From positions 1 through 64,000 of the IMG/VR virus record IMGVR_UViG_3300046804_004458: a DNA stretch of 64,000 nucleotides. The stretch is one strand, 5' to 3'. Position 1 is the first letter of the stretch. Each line of letters begins with the position of its first letter. Of the stretch, positions 8,121-16,145 are shown in pieces. The stretch comes from a virus. Below the pieces are notes generated by a model. It was not told the origin of the DNA. It was given only the letters and a program-made list of their open reading frames with translations, and searched no databases. The position numbers were made by a program, and so were the translations under genes.

Positions 8121-8593
8121 TTTATGATATCCTGTACCGGGATGCTGGAAACTATAAAAAGTTTTTCAGAGCAGAATTTCCGGATAACAAAGATCCAAGA
8201 GAAGAATCTGAATTAACAATGGAAGAATCAGGACTTACAGTAGGTGAGTTCTTTTCTTATATGGGTTGGTCTTATGATCCAGATTATGACCACAACATAC
8301 TTGAAGTGACAGGTGTGAGTGAAGATCAAATAGAAGAGCCACAAATAAGATTCACAGGTGAGCCACAACTACCTAAGTGGAATAAAGACAAAAAAGAAGG
8401 AGAGACAATTAAGCCAGATGAATATCTTCATTTTGCTGTAGATATTCCTAGCATTAACCACATACGACAGGGCAATGCTGAGGAATGGGTAAATGTGGAT
8501 TATTTTGCCACAAAAGAAGAGGCAATTAAATGGGCACAAGATAATCTTGGTGCTGATGAAGAAGGTCGTATATCAGTAATTAGTCAGTTTTAA
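8117..8593 (+). CDS. Hypothetical acidic protein, 158 aa
   Basis: Acidic two-part protein. The N-terminal half carries the YMGWSYDPDYDHNILEVTGV pattern seen also in the 155-aa protein at 5406. The C-terminal half (WVNVDYFATKEEAIKWAQDN) resembles a short beta-alpha unit in which a helix follows 'TKEEAIxWA', a pattern common in small phage proteins with a sequence-numbering-like fold. No known activity. Confidence 0.52.
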   Translation: MIYDILYRDAGNYKKFFRAEFPDNKDPREESELTMEESGLTVGEFFSYMGWSYDPDYDHNILEVTGVSEDQIEEPQIRFTGEPQLPKWNKDKKEGETIKPDEYLHFAVDIPSINHIRQGNAEEWVNVDYFATKEEAIKWAQDNLGADEEGRISVISQF

Positions 8594-8604
8594 ATTAATG
8601 TATT

Positions 8605-8763
8605 ATGCAACTACTATCAAAAATAAAAATATTTTATTTTAGAAATAAAAAAATTGTAGATCTTATAATAGCTCTACTGTGGATTTTTTTGATAGTAGTT
8701 GTAGTTGTAAAAGACTTAAAAGCAAAAACAAATTATGGAAACAATAGAGCAGAAAATATTTGA
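8605..8763 (+). CDS. Small single-span membrane protein, 52 aa
   Basis: A short basic N-terminus (SKIKIFYFRNKK) is followed by one strongly hydrophobic span (IVDLIIALLWIFLIVVVVV, about residues 17-35) and a short polar tail. The basic side facing the cytoplasm predicts N-in topology. It overlaps the start of the DUF932 gene by 29 nt. It is the only membrane protein seen in the replication arm; a role in host membrane interference or superinfection exclusion is possible but unsupported. Confidence 0.5.
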   Translation: MQLLSKIKIFYFRNKKIVDLIIALLWIFLIVVVVVKDLKAKTNYGNNRAENI

Positions 8764-9622
8764 CCTTCTTTATTCTGGTCAACTTTGTTGGACAGTTAAC
8801 AAAGAGCAATTGTATACACAAGATGGTAATATAGCAACAGGTGGGTTTGCTACAAGAAGAAGTGATAATGGGAATATTCTTGGCATTGTTGGCAGCAGGT
8901 ATGCACCATTACAAAATCAACAACTTGCCAAAGAATTTCTGGAATCTACAGAGCAGTTTGACTTTAAGAAGATAGAAGCTACACAAGTAAATGGTGGTAA
9001 GAAGGTAGTAATCAAAGCCTATATAGGTGATATACAAATAGGCAAAGATACAGTACACAGGTATATCACAGTATCTAATACCCATGATGGTAGTGCACCT
9101 ATAATGCTTGGTATTTTTAATAAGGTACTGGTGTGCTCCAATGGAATGATGAGGGAAGTAAACCATAAAGAACTTGCAAGGGTTAAACATACAACCAATG
9201 CAGGTGAGAAGATGAATTGGTATATCCGTAATATTCCTTTAATTCTTGCTGAGGAAGAGAAAATGATAAAGACATATCAATCCCTGGCACAGGTAAAAGT
9301 AACAGAGGAGCATATAAAAAGGCTCATCAAAACAGTCTACAAAGTAGATATGGATACACCTGAGGAAGAATTAGCAACAAGAACTGTAAACAGGGTAAAA
9401 GAGTTTGATGATGCACTTACAAAGAATGGCCTTAATGTACATGGCAGGACTTTATGGGGTGTCTTACAAAGTATGACATATTTAAACTCACATGATAAGA
9501 AGGGAACTGTTACTGATGATTATATGTCAGGTGCTAAATATGAGATGTCCAACATGACATATGATCTTTTAGTTAGGATGATGCATGAAGAAACATTGGA
9601 AACAGCAGAAATAGATTATTAG
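8735..9622 (+). CDS. DUF932 family protein
   Basis: 295 aa, matching the phage/plasmid DUF932 family in length and pattern: an N-terminal GIVGSRYAPLQNQQLAKEFLES segment (the usual 'VGxxYxxxQN' core), VSNTHDGSAPIMLGIFNKVLVCSNGMM in the middle, and a helical C-terminal half. Family members are found near phage recombination and replication genes and in plasmids; their biochemical role is unknown. It is flanked by a small membrane ORF and by a coiled-coil protein. Confidence 0.82.
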   Translation: METIEQKIFDLLYSGQLCWTVNKEQLYTQDGNIATGGFATRRSDNGNILGIVGSRYAPLQNQQLAKEFLESTEQFDFKKIEATQVNGGKKVVIKAYIGDIQIGKDTVHRYITVSNTHDGSAPIMLGIFNKVLVCSNGMMREVNHKELARVKHTTNAGEKMNWYIRNIPLILAEEEKMIKTYQSLAQVKVTEEHIKRLIKTVYKVDMDTPEEELATRTVNRVKEFDDALTKNGLNVHGRTLWGVLQSMTYLNSHDKKGTVTDDYMSGAKYEMSNMTYDLLVRMMHEETLETAEIDY

Positions 9623-9653
9623 TTTACAATTTGTAAATCATAAATACAATAAT

Positions 9654-10196
9654 ATGTCAAGAGTAACTATAGCAGGTGCAGAAGAAGCTGCAAATCAAAT
9701 ATGTAAAAAGTTGGATGCCCAAATAAAGAAGATAGAAGATGAAATAAAAGAAATGCTTATTCATTTACATGAAAAGAGCATACCACAAGCAGTAAAAGAT
9801 GTATACAAAAAATACCCTGAATACTTCAAAACTATTACAAGACTACATGCATCTGGAGTAGGTATAAGTGGCAAAAATAGAATAAGTGCAGATCTAACAG
9901 AGAGTTGTAGTTATAGCCATTACCTTGAACTTAAAGACAAAGATTTAGATAGGTATACAAAACTGATTAATAAAAGAGAGACACTGCAGGAAAAGAGAGA
10001 TAAAACTTTCTTAGAGATAAAAAACACTCTTCTTGGACTTGGTACTTATAAAAGAGTACAGGCAAGTTTTCCTGAAGCATTAAAGTATCTTCCACAGATA
10101 TCAGGTGGAGTAACACTTATGCATGTACCTGAGAAAATAAGGGAGACAGTAAGTTGCCTAATAAGCACAGATGAAAAATGCCTACAGGCTATTTAA
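9654..10196 (+). CDS. Coiled-coil hypothetical protein, 180 aa
   Basis: Two predicted coiled segments (about residues 10-48 and 92-125) flank a region with SGVGISGKNRISADLTES. The C-terminal YKRVQASFPEALKYLP motif and the overall layout resemble small phage proteins sometimes associated with nucleotide modification (Nmad5-like), but the match is too weak to assign. It ends its operon: a strong terminator starts 11 nt downstream. Confidence 0.5.
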   Translation: MSRVTIAGAEEAANQICKKLDAQIKKIEDEIKEMLIHLHEKSIPQAVKDVYKKYPEYFKTITRLHASGVGISGKNRISADLTESCSYSHYLELKDKDLDRYTKLINKRETLQEKRDKTFLEIKNTLLGLGTYKRVQASFPEALKYLPQISGGVTLMHVPEKIRETVSCLISTDEKCLQAI

Positions 10197-10206
10197 TAAA
10201 TCAGAG

Positions 10207-10240
10207 AACAGGGGAACTAACAATTCCCCTGTTTTTATTT
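10207..10240 (+). terminator. Intrinsic terminator
   Basis: AACAGGGGAA (10207-10216) pairs perfectly with TTCCCCTGTT (10224-10233) around a 7-nt loop and runs into TTTTATTT. Ends the operon that begins near 4421. Confidence 0.9.
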
Positions 10241-10251
10241 AAAAATAAACT

Positions 10252-10449
10252 ATGGAACATATATACACAATACCAATTAAGTATATTATAGAAGTAGAAG
10301 TAACTGTAAAAAGTACAGAGAGTGTACAAAAGGTCTATGAAGATGTTAAAGAAATAACTGCTACTGTTACTGATGCTACTTCTTTGAGTAATTGTGTAGT
10401 AGTAAGAAAAAAAAGATTTATAGCAAGATCCAAAATATTAAAATCGTAG
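10252..10449 (+). CDS. Small hypothetical protein, 65 aa
   Basis: Begins with strand-forming YTIPIKYIIEVEVTVKS and has a basic C-terminus (RKKRFIARSKILKS). The N-terminal pattern resembles that of the 80-aa protein at 11453 (VEVTIKVDLEI), so the two may share a small alpha/beta fold. One base precedes the UDG-like gene. Confidence 0.48.
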   Translation: MEHIYTIPIKYIIEVEVTVKSTESVQKVYEDVKEITATVTDATSLSNCVVVRKKRFIARSKILKS

Positions 10450-10450
10450 T

Positions 10451-11248
10451 ATGCAAATAACAGAAAAATTAAGTCAGCAGTTTGGCACCTGGCTGGAGCT
10501 GTTTAGGCCATTTATAGAATCAGAAGCATTTGATAAAATATTTGGTGTGCTTAAAGCTTCTACTAAAGCAGGTAAGGAGATATATCCTAAGTCTGCAGAA
10601 GTGTTTAAATCGTTTGAATTATGTGACAGACATAAGATGAAGGCTTTGATACTATTGCAGTCTCCTTATCCTACAAAAAGAAATGGAGTAGTTGTAGCTA
10701 ATGGTATTCCTATGGATTGTAGTAACATAGCACCATACCAACAGCCAACAATGTGGCAGTGGTATCAGGCTATGGAAGAACAATATGGGTTTGACCCATT
10801 TAATGACCTCAGGTGTGATCTATCATACCTGTTACAAGAAGAGCATGTAATGTTACTGAATAGTTCACTTACAATAGAGGCAGGTAAACCAGACAGTCAT
10901 GCACAGTTATGGGAGCCATTTATGAAGTATTTCTTTGAGGAGATAATAGACAAATACTACAAAGGACTTCCTATTGTACTTATTGGTAAACCAGCCCAGG
11001 TATATGAGAAGTATATTATGCCCATATCTCATTATATCAAAAAAGTTGAACACCCGGCAGCAGCATCCTATCAGAACAGAGCCTGGAAGCATGAGCAGCT
11101 TTTTACTTGGATAAATGATATACTAAAAAAGAACAATGGTGCTGAATACAAAGTAGAGTGGTTTAGAAAAAAAGGTGTAGAAGTAAATTTAGTAAAAGAT
11201 AAATCGTATTTTATAACACTTCTTTTATTGGCACCTCTTACTGTATAA
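10451..11248 (+). CDS. Uracil-DNA-glycosylase-fold protein with altered active site
   Basis: 265 aa. The order of motifs is that of family 1 UDG: LLQSPYPTKRNGVVVANGIPMD (canonical GQDPYH region), LLQEEHVMLLNSSLTIEAGKPDSHAQLWEPF (the LLLN-LTV region with the conserved His-x-x-Trp) and VEHPAAASY (the HPSPLS region, His retained). The catalytic Asp of GQDPY is Ser here, so the water-activating residue is missing unless it is supplied elsewhere. It may be a weak glycosylase or a uracil-DNA-binding protein. A second paralogue lies at 23271. The last 35 residues are basic, with a hydrophobic end. Confidence 0.8.
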   Translation: MQITEKLSQQFGTWLELFRPFIESEAFDKIFGVLKASTKAGKEIYPKSAEVFKSFELCDRHKMKALILLQSPYPTKRNGVVVANGIPMDCSNIAPYQQPTMWQWYQAMEEQYGFDPFNDLRCDLSYLLQEEHVMLLNSSLTIEAGKPDSHAQLWEPFMKYFFEEIIDKYYKGLPIVLIGKPAQVYEKYIMPISHYIKKVEHPAAASYQNRAWKHEQLFTWINDILKKNNGAEYKVEWFRKKGVEVNLVKDKSYFITLLLLAPLTV

Positions 11249-11313
11249 TTTTGATTCCTAAGTAAACAACCCTGCACCTGATTTAATAACAAATTCAGAC
11301 TGCCCATTTTAGT

Positions 11314-11490
11314 ATGCATACAGACAAAAAAATAAAGCATTTACCACAAAAACAAATAGACAAACTTATAAAAGAAGAGCCGGATATTACTATTAAAGAA
11401 TATCTGGCACTTCTTGATGAGTTATCTACAATTAAAAAAACAACTATTAAAAATGATAAAAACACAGGTAGAAGTTACAATAAAAGTTGA
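11314..11490 (+). CDS. Small helical protein, 58 aa
   Basis: Lys-rich at both ends (HTDKKIKHLPQKQIDKLIKE), with one helix (TIKEYLALLDELSTIKK) resembling a short helix-turn-helix-like element. It overlaps the next gene by 38 nt. The call rests on frame and position only. Confidence 0.4.
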   Translation: MHTDKKIKHLPQKQIDKLIKEEPDITIKEYLALLDELSTIKKTTIKNDKNTGRSYNKS

Positions 11491-11695
11491 TCTTGAAATA
11501 AACAAGAAAAAGTTCATAGAAGAAAACAGTGATTACTTTGAGAATGCTGTACCTGATGAAAATGAACAGTATAAAGATGAAGATATTATAGCTGAAGCAC
11601 AACAACTTTTTGTGCAAGAATTGAGTTATGAAATGAATTCTACAGTAGAAGGAGTAAATGTTAAAAGAACAGAAATAATTGAATACAATGAATAA
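11453..11695 (+). CDS. Small acidic hypothetical protein, 80 aa
   Basis: ATG at 11453 gives the N-terminus MIKTQVEVTIKVDLEINKKK, similar to other small proteins of this operon; ATG 11417 and TTG 11414 in the same frame are alternatives. Acidic middle (ENSDYFENAVPDENEQYKDED). No family recognised. Confidence 0.5.
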   Translation: MIKTQVEVTIKVDLEINKKKFIEENSDYFENAVPDENEQYKDEDIIAEAQQLFVQELSYEMNSTVEGVNVKRTEIIEYNE

Positions 11696-12158
11696 CAACA
11701 AACAGCTAACAATAGATGATTTTGAACAAAAATATCATCCTGTTAAAAATCCCTTTAGAGATACCTGGACATTTGATGGTTGTCAGTTTGAAACATATGG
11801 AGAGGATATTGAGTATGTAAGAAGTTTTGAAGATAAACAGAAAATCTGGACTGTTATTGACAACAATGATGGTTGGTTTGGTGTAGTAGCTGGTTATCAC
11901 TACATAAACAGGATTGGCTATTTAATAACTGAAGAGAAATGGGAAAGTGAATTTGAGGAGTATACAATATGTGATGAGGGACCAGTGAATGATTGGTTCT
12001 GGAGCCTTAGTGTTGAAGAAAAGAAAAGTTTGTTTCCTTCTTTAGAGTTGAAACCTAATTTACATGAAGAGGATCAACTTGAAGATGAGTGGCATGACAA
12101 CTGTGTAGATGAGAAGGAAGAAATCATGATGAACTTTAAAAACAAGAACAATGAGTAG
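11688..12158 (+). CDS. Hypothetical acidic protein, 156 aa
   Basis: ATG at 11688 overlaps the preceding stop (ATGAATAA). Rich in aromatic residues, with WTVIDNNDGWFGVVAGYHYINRIGYLITEEKWESEFEEY, a pattern found in widespread small phage proteins of unknown function. The C-terminus is highly charged. It overlaps the oxygenase-like gene by 8 nt. Confidence 0.52.
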   Translation: MNNNKQLTIDDFEQKYHPVKNPFRDTWTFDGCQFETYGEDIEYVRSFEDKQKIWTVIDNNDGWFGVVAGYHYINRIGYLITEEKWESEFEEYTICDEGPVNDWFWSLSVEEKKSLFPSLELKPNLHEEDQLEDEWHDNCVDEKEEIMMNFKNKNNE

Positions 12159-12855
12159 TGTAATAAAGAATAGAGGCAAGGAGATAATAAATCTTTCTTT
12201 TTACAATCAAGTTAATAAAGCAATTTGTATTACAGATAAGCTATTAAAATTACATCCACCTGCTGAGAAGCAGTATGTCTTACGCATTTTAATACGTGAT
12301 AATGTAGATCAATCTTTTATGTTGCCGGAGGAATTGATGTGGGTATTGCCAATGTTAATGTTAGCCGATGAATATCAGAATAATGTTTTGGGAATAAAGC
12401 ACTCATTTGTTTACATAACTGTTAGACATGGTTTTGTAGAATCAACTACTGATGACGAGTGGCACGTAGATGGGTTCTCTACTAAGGTTAGTCATATACC
12501 AGAGCAAAACTACATATGGTGTAATAATTATCCAACAGAAGTGCTTATTAATCCCATGAAGATACCATCAACTTTTGATCCGAGTAAGCACAATCTACAA
12601 TATTACATACAAGACAATGCACATGAGGGTAATATAATTACTACTGCTGCTGAAAATGTTTATTGTATTGATCCTTATGTAATTCATCGTAGACCAACTG
12701 TACCAATTGGAGCTAAGAGAACATTTGTTCGTATATCGTATGTACCAATAGCAATACGAGATAAAAATAATACTCCTAATAGCTTATTGCCTACAATAAA
12801 TTATTTAGAAGATGGTGTTGCAAAAAGAAATACATTATTACGATACCAAAATTAA
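12151..12855 (+). CDS. 2-oxoglutarate/Fe(II)-dependent oxygenase-like protein
   Basis: 234 aa. The double-stranded beta-helix iron triad can be read directly: EWHVDGF (H-x-D, about residues 103-109), a distal His in CIDPYVIHRRPT (about 171-182), and the Arg that would bind 2-oxoglutarate in RTFVRISYVP (about 190-199). Spacing and order fit Fe(II)/2OG hydroxylases. The substrate is unknown; modification of phage nucleic acid or of a virion protein are both possible. It overlaps its upstream neighbour and is followed after 11 nt by a small ORF. Confidence 0.62.
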   Translation: MSSVIKNRGKEIINLSFYNQVNKAICITDKLLKLHPPAEKQYVLRILIRDNVDQSFMLPEELMWVLPMLMLADEYQNNVLGIKHSFVYITVRHGFVESTTDDEWHVDGFSTKVSHIPEQNYIWCNNYPTEVLINPMKIPSTFDPSKHNLQYYIQDNAHEGNIITTAAENVYCIDPYVIHRRPTVPIGAKRTFVRISYVPIAIRDKNNTPNSLLPTINYLEDGVAKRNTLLRYQN

Positions 12856-12866
12856 AAACAAGAACA

Positions 12867-13028
12867 ATGAAACAACAAATAGAAAAGAAGCTTGATTACT
12901 ACAAGAAGCAGGTAGATGTGTTCACAGACAGACATCTGGAAACATGCAAGAGAACAGATAGAGATGCATTGATCAGGTGTAAGGAAAGGGTAAAAGTTTA
13001 TCAAGAGGTATTAAAACTGATACAATGA
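12867..13028 (+). CDS. Small helical protein, 53 aa
   Basis: One long charged helix (KKLDYYKKQVDVFTDRHLET, then ERVKVYQEVLKLIQ), likely coiled-coil. Its stop overlaps the next start (ATGA). No family recognised. Confidence 0.48.
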   Translation: MKQQIEKKLDYYKKQVDVFTDRHLETCKRTDRDALIRCKERVKVYQEVLKLIQ

Positions 13029-13726
13029 ACTACGATACAGAAGAATACAAAGGATACAGAATTATTATAGATTATTATCAAGACCCAATGAACCCACGTA
13101 CAGAATGGGATAATGCAGCTACTATGGTTTGTTGGCATAGAAACTATGATCTGGGAGATAGTGAAAGTTGGAAAGGAATAGATGGAAAAAGAAAAAGCCA
13201 AAACCTCAGTAAGAACTATAATGAACCTATTGATTTGCTATATGAGTTAGCAGGTATAGATAGGGATGACCTTGAGGAAGATATGAAGTATGATGATTTA
13301 ATTGAAGAAATAACAAAGAAAGGGCACCTGATAAGTGCTCTTTATCTTTATGACCATAGTGGGATTACTATTTCAATGAGCTCCTTTGGGTGCAGATGGG
13401 ATTCTGGTCAGGTAGGTTGGATATACATAAAGAAAGAAAAGATTGTTGAAGAATGGGGAGAAGGAGAAGATGCTTACGAAAAAGCAAAAAAGTGCATGGG
13501 AGGTGAAGTACAGGTATATGATAACTATCTTACTGGTGAAGTATATGGTTTTACAATAGAAGACCCAGATGGAGAGCATATTGACTCATGTTGGGGTTAC
13601 TATGGAGATGATGGTAAAGAAGATATGCTTTCAGAGTGTAAAAGTACGATAGACCGGCATATAAAGAATAAAGAAAAAAGAGCATTACTATTAGGAATTC
13701 AACTAAAACTAGAGTATGGCAACTAA
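13025..13726 (+). CDS. Conserved phage protein of unknown function, 233 aa
   Basis: Belongs to a recognisable family of phage proteins with the segments YKGYRIIIDYYQDPMNPR, TMVCWHRNYDLGD, LYLYDHSGITISMSSFGCRWDSGQVGWIYI and VYDNYLTGEVYGFTIEDPDG, ending in DSCWGYYGDDG. Members occur in many phages infecting Gram-positive and Bacteroidota hosts and have no demonstrated activity. The conserved His, Asp, Ser and Cys around DHSGIT suggest an enzymatic or metal-binding centre, but this is inference. Confidence 0.72.
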   Translation: MNYDTEEYKGYRIIIDYYQDPMNPRTEWDNAATMVCWHRNYDLGDSESWKGIDGKRKSQNLSKNYNEPIDLLYELAGIDRDDLEEDMKYDDLIEEITKKGHLISALYLYDHSGITISMSSFGCRWDSGQVGWIYIKKEKIVEEWGEGEDAYEKAKKCMGGEVQVYDNYLTGEVYGFTIEDPDGEHIDSCWGYYGDDGKEDMLSECKSTIDRHIKNKEKRALLLGIQLKLEYGN

Positions 13727-14033
13727 AAGAATTAACAAAACACCCAGAGTTTTACATAAATTCTGGGTGTTTTATGATCAATACAGTTTAATATGTTACA
13801 CTATAATATTCCCAAATGGTGATTTATGGGGATGTAGTAGAAAAATAAAAGAACCAGCTGGCTATGGTGGCAATGTTTTAGAAGTAGAAGGGTGGAAAAG
13901 TATTTATGAGTATATAAAAGACAAAAGAAGCCACAGTAGAAAGATAGGTATAGAGTTAAGAAAAGACAGTATACCTGAAGATGTAACAAAATGGATTGAG
14001 CAATTAATAAAAATACATGGTTATGGAAAGTAA
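13716..14033 (+). CDS. Hypothetical protein, 105 aa
   Basis: Overlaps the end of the preceding gene by 11 nt and the next by 17 nt. Contains FPNGDLWGCSRKIKEPAGYGG and a basic helix. A perfect 12-bp hairpin lies inside codons about 8-20, which would place a strong structure just after the start. No family recognised. Confidence 0.5.
   Translation: MATKRINKTPRVLHKFWVFYDQYSLICYTIIFPNGDLWGCSRKIKEPAGYGGNVLEVEGWKSIYEYIKDKRSHSRKIGIELRKDSIPEDVTKWIEQLIKIHGYGK
13737..13773. other. 12-bp hairpin inside the 5' end of a gene
   Basis: AAAACACCCAGA (13737-13748) pairs perfectly with TCTGGGTGTTTT (13762-13773) around a 13-nt loop. The T run at the end of the stem on either strand makes it terminator-like in both directions, although it sits within coding sequence. 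Confidence 0.7.
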
Positions 14034-15000
14034 TACAACAACAAAAAGACAAAAAAAGGTGTTTAGTTCAATGTCAGACATTGCACACATCTTTTCTAAT
14101 GAACCAGGTAGAGAAGCAAGGTTTCGTAATGGATTTATAGAAGGTGATGTTATATATAGTTATGGCAGACACTTTCCTATAGCAAGAAGACATGTAGATG
14201 GTGCAAAAACTACTATGTTTGTTACATTAAGAAGTTACAGTAACACTACCAGAAAACATATAGATGATGTAAAATATGCTATACGTCAGCATACTAGACT
14301 ATATATGTATTTTCTTCCTGCTTATGGTGAACCTAATCATACTGCAAACATAGATTATTGGACAAAAGAAATAGAAAATTTTATTAGTAAGTTTAAAAAA
14401 GCAAAGACTAATAAATATTATATTTTAACTAGAATACGTGATAATTCACATCGATTAAAAATGTACTTACAATTTTTCAAGATAAAGCCTGCAAAAGAAG
14501 TAGAGCAAATTCTTGAAGAAGTAGCAAGTGATAAATGGGAAAAAGAAATTGATGAGCATAACAAAAAAAGAAAAGAGAGGCTTCTTGATCCTAAACTTGA
14601 AGAAAAAAGAGAGAAAGCAAGGTTAGCAAGAGAAAGAGCAGAGATAAAAAAGAATGAGGAGCAGATACAGAAGTGGAGAAACTTTGAACCATATGTGTAT
14701 AGGCCCTACTCTTATAAACACTCACACAACTTACCTGACCTTCTCAGGTATAATGTAGAGAAGCAGAGGATACAAACCTCCCAGAAGGTAGAAATACCTG
14801 TAGAGGTAGCTCATAAGTTTTACCGGTATATCCAGGTAATGCTGAAGAAAGGTGGATGTACCAGTGAAGCATGTTGTGACTATAATCTTTTAGATAAGTA
14901 CCGGGTAAGAGAGATTACTAATGTGCATATTGTCGTAGGCTGCCACAGGATAAAACAGGAAGAGATAAACAATATGGCTAAACAGTTAAAATGGATATGA
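14017..15000 (+). CDS. Conserved phage protein, 327 aa, with charged coiled coil
   Basis: The N-terminal domain has the pattern HIFSNEPGREARFRNGFIEGDVIYSYGRHFPIARRH, known from phage proteins of unknown function ('YSYGxHFPxAR'). A long Lys/Glu/Arg coiled region follows (about residues 178-225), and then a basic C-terminal part with CTSEACCDYN. ATG at 14017 or 14023 can serve. The basic character suggests nucleic-acid contact, unproven. Confidence 0.6.
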   Translation: MVMESNTTTKRQKKVFSSMSDIAHIFSNEPGREARFRNGFIEGDVIYSYGRHFPIARRHVDGAKTTMFVTLRSYSNTTRKHIDDVKYAIRQHTRLYMYFLPAYGEPNHTANIDYWTKEIENFISKFKKAKTNKYYILTRIRDNSHRLKMYLQFFKIKPAKEVEQILEEVASDKWEKEIDEHNKKRKERLLDPKLEEKREKARLARERAEIKKNEEQIQKWRNFEPYVYRPYSYKHSHNLPDLLRYNVEKQRIQTSQKVEIPVEVAHKFYRYIQVMLKKGGCTSEACCDYNLLDKYRVREITNVHIVVGCHRIKQEEINNMAKQLKWI

Positions 15001-15266
15001 GCAACATAGCAAATACTAAAAAGAAACTTGCACTCTTAGAACTCCCTGGCATACAGGGGGTTCTATTTGATGCATTAGTAACCTACATAGGTGAAGCAAG
15101 AGGAGAAGAAGTAGATGTTAAACATCTCACAGAAATGTCTGAGGCTATTGCATTTTCACTAAAAAGGCAGTACCTTGGAGAACTTCCTAAGAAAGAGCCT
15201 AAAGTAGTGCAGACAGATCTTGAAGATCTTATAAAAGAGATTAAAAATGGTCAAGGTAAAAACTAA
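14991..15266 (+). CDS. Hypothetical helical protein, 91 aa
   Basis: Overlaps the previous gene by 10 nt and the next by 20 nt. The helical core is LPGIQGVLFDALVTYIGEARGE, followed by a charged C-terminus. No recognised family. Confidence 0.5.
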   Translation: MDMSNIANTKKKLALLELPGIQGVLFDALVTYIGEARGEEVDVKHLTEMSEAIAFSLKRQYLGELPKKEPKVVQTDLEDLIKEIKNGQGKN

Positions 15267-15474
15267 CTTCTACTCCCTGATTATAACCATAGATGGATCT
15301 ACTCACCTAAAGGTAAAGATGAAAGACATCTATGGTTATCAATCATGGAGTGACCGAGAAGACAATAACACAATACAATACTACTGCAGGAGTGGTAACA
15401 TTACTTGTGAGTATGAAGACAAAGAGTTGTGGAAAGAGATACTAAAACAATTGGAACCAATAGAATTTAACTAA
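15247..15474 (+). CDS. Small beta-rich protein, 75 aa
   Basis: Pattern NFYSLIITIDGSTHLKVKMKDIYGYQSW, then TIQYYCRSGNITCEYEDKELWKEILKQL: three or four strands and a final helix. This small fold recurs in phage accessory regions. Function unknown. Next gene begins 1 nt after its stop. Confidence 0.52.
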   Translation: MVKVKTNFYSLIITIDGSTHLKVKMKDIYGYQSWSDREDNNTIQYYCRSGNITCEYEDKELWKEILKQLEPIEFN

Positions 15475-15475
15475 G

Positions 15476-15736
15476 ATGGAACAACAGAGTAAAGGTATTT
15501 GGAACCAGTTACAACCAGGAATAGATGGAGAACAGTTTCAAATAGAACTTAATAAAGGTGAGTTTAGTACTGAACTTTTTAGAAAAGAAATGTTTGGATT
15601 CTTTTATAATAGAGCACCTGTTAAAAAGAGAATAGTACATATAATAACAGACCCTGCTGGTTATAAAAAAATCAGACAGATGATTAAGAATTTACAAATG
15701 ATAAAACGACTTCAGAAATATGGAACAACAGAGTAA
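15476..15736 (+). CDS. Hypothetical basic protein, 86 aa
   Basis: Begins MEQQSKGIWNQLQPGIDGEQ and ends in a Lys/Gln-rich helix (KKIRQMIKNLQMIKRLQKYG). The first 18 nt are identical to the start of the following gene, with which it overlaps by 17 nt. No family recognised. Confidence 0.48.
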   Translation: MEQQSKGIWNQLQPGIDGEQFQIELNKGEFSTELFRKEMFGFFYNRAPVKKRIVHIITDPAGYKKIRQMIKNLQMIKRLQKYGTTE

Positions 15737-16145
15737 ATATTATACCCCAGACATTTCAGAGCTACATATTGGATATGAATGTGAACATACTACCTGTAAA
15801 GGTGCATTTGATATAAACCTTGAAGATGATATAGTAAAAGATAAACTAACTGTAGATGATCTTAGAAAGTATCTTAGGTATTGTGGTATACATGGTGATA
15901 ATGTAGGAGACTACATAAGAACTCGCTACCTTGATCAAAGTGATATAGAATCATTAGGTTGGAAGTTTGATGCTTATAAAGCAGATGATTATAAATATTA
16001 TTTAAATTCCTATGCATTATATTTTCCATATGCTGATGAAGAACCATTACTTATTACACATAATAAAAGTGCAATCTTTTTCGGAGAATGTAAATCTATT
16101 AATGAGCTAAAAATAGTCATGAAACTTATTGGAATAACAGTATAA
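15720..16145 (+). CDS. Conserved phage protein, 141 aa
   Basis: Begins MEQQSKYYTPDISELHIGYECE and contains TRYLDQSDIESLGWKFDAYK, the 'YLDxxDIESLGWK' signature of a widely distributed small phage protein family of unknown function. The C-terminal strand-helix (SAIFFGECKSINELKIVMKLIG) also fits the family. It is the last gene before the structured gap and the GIY-YIG homing gene. Confidence 0.62.
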   Translation: MEQQSKYYTPDISELHIGYECEHTTCKGAFDINLEDDIVKDKLTVDDLRKYLRYCGIHGDNVGDYIRTRYLDQSDIESLGWKFDAYKADDYKYYLNSYALYFPYADEEPLLITHNKSAIFFGECKSINELKIVMKLIGITV

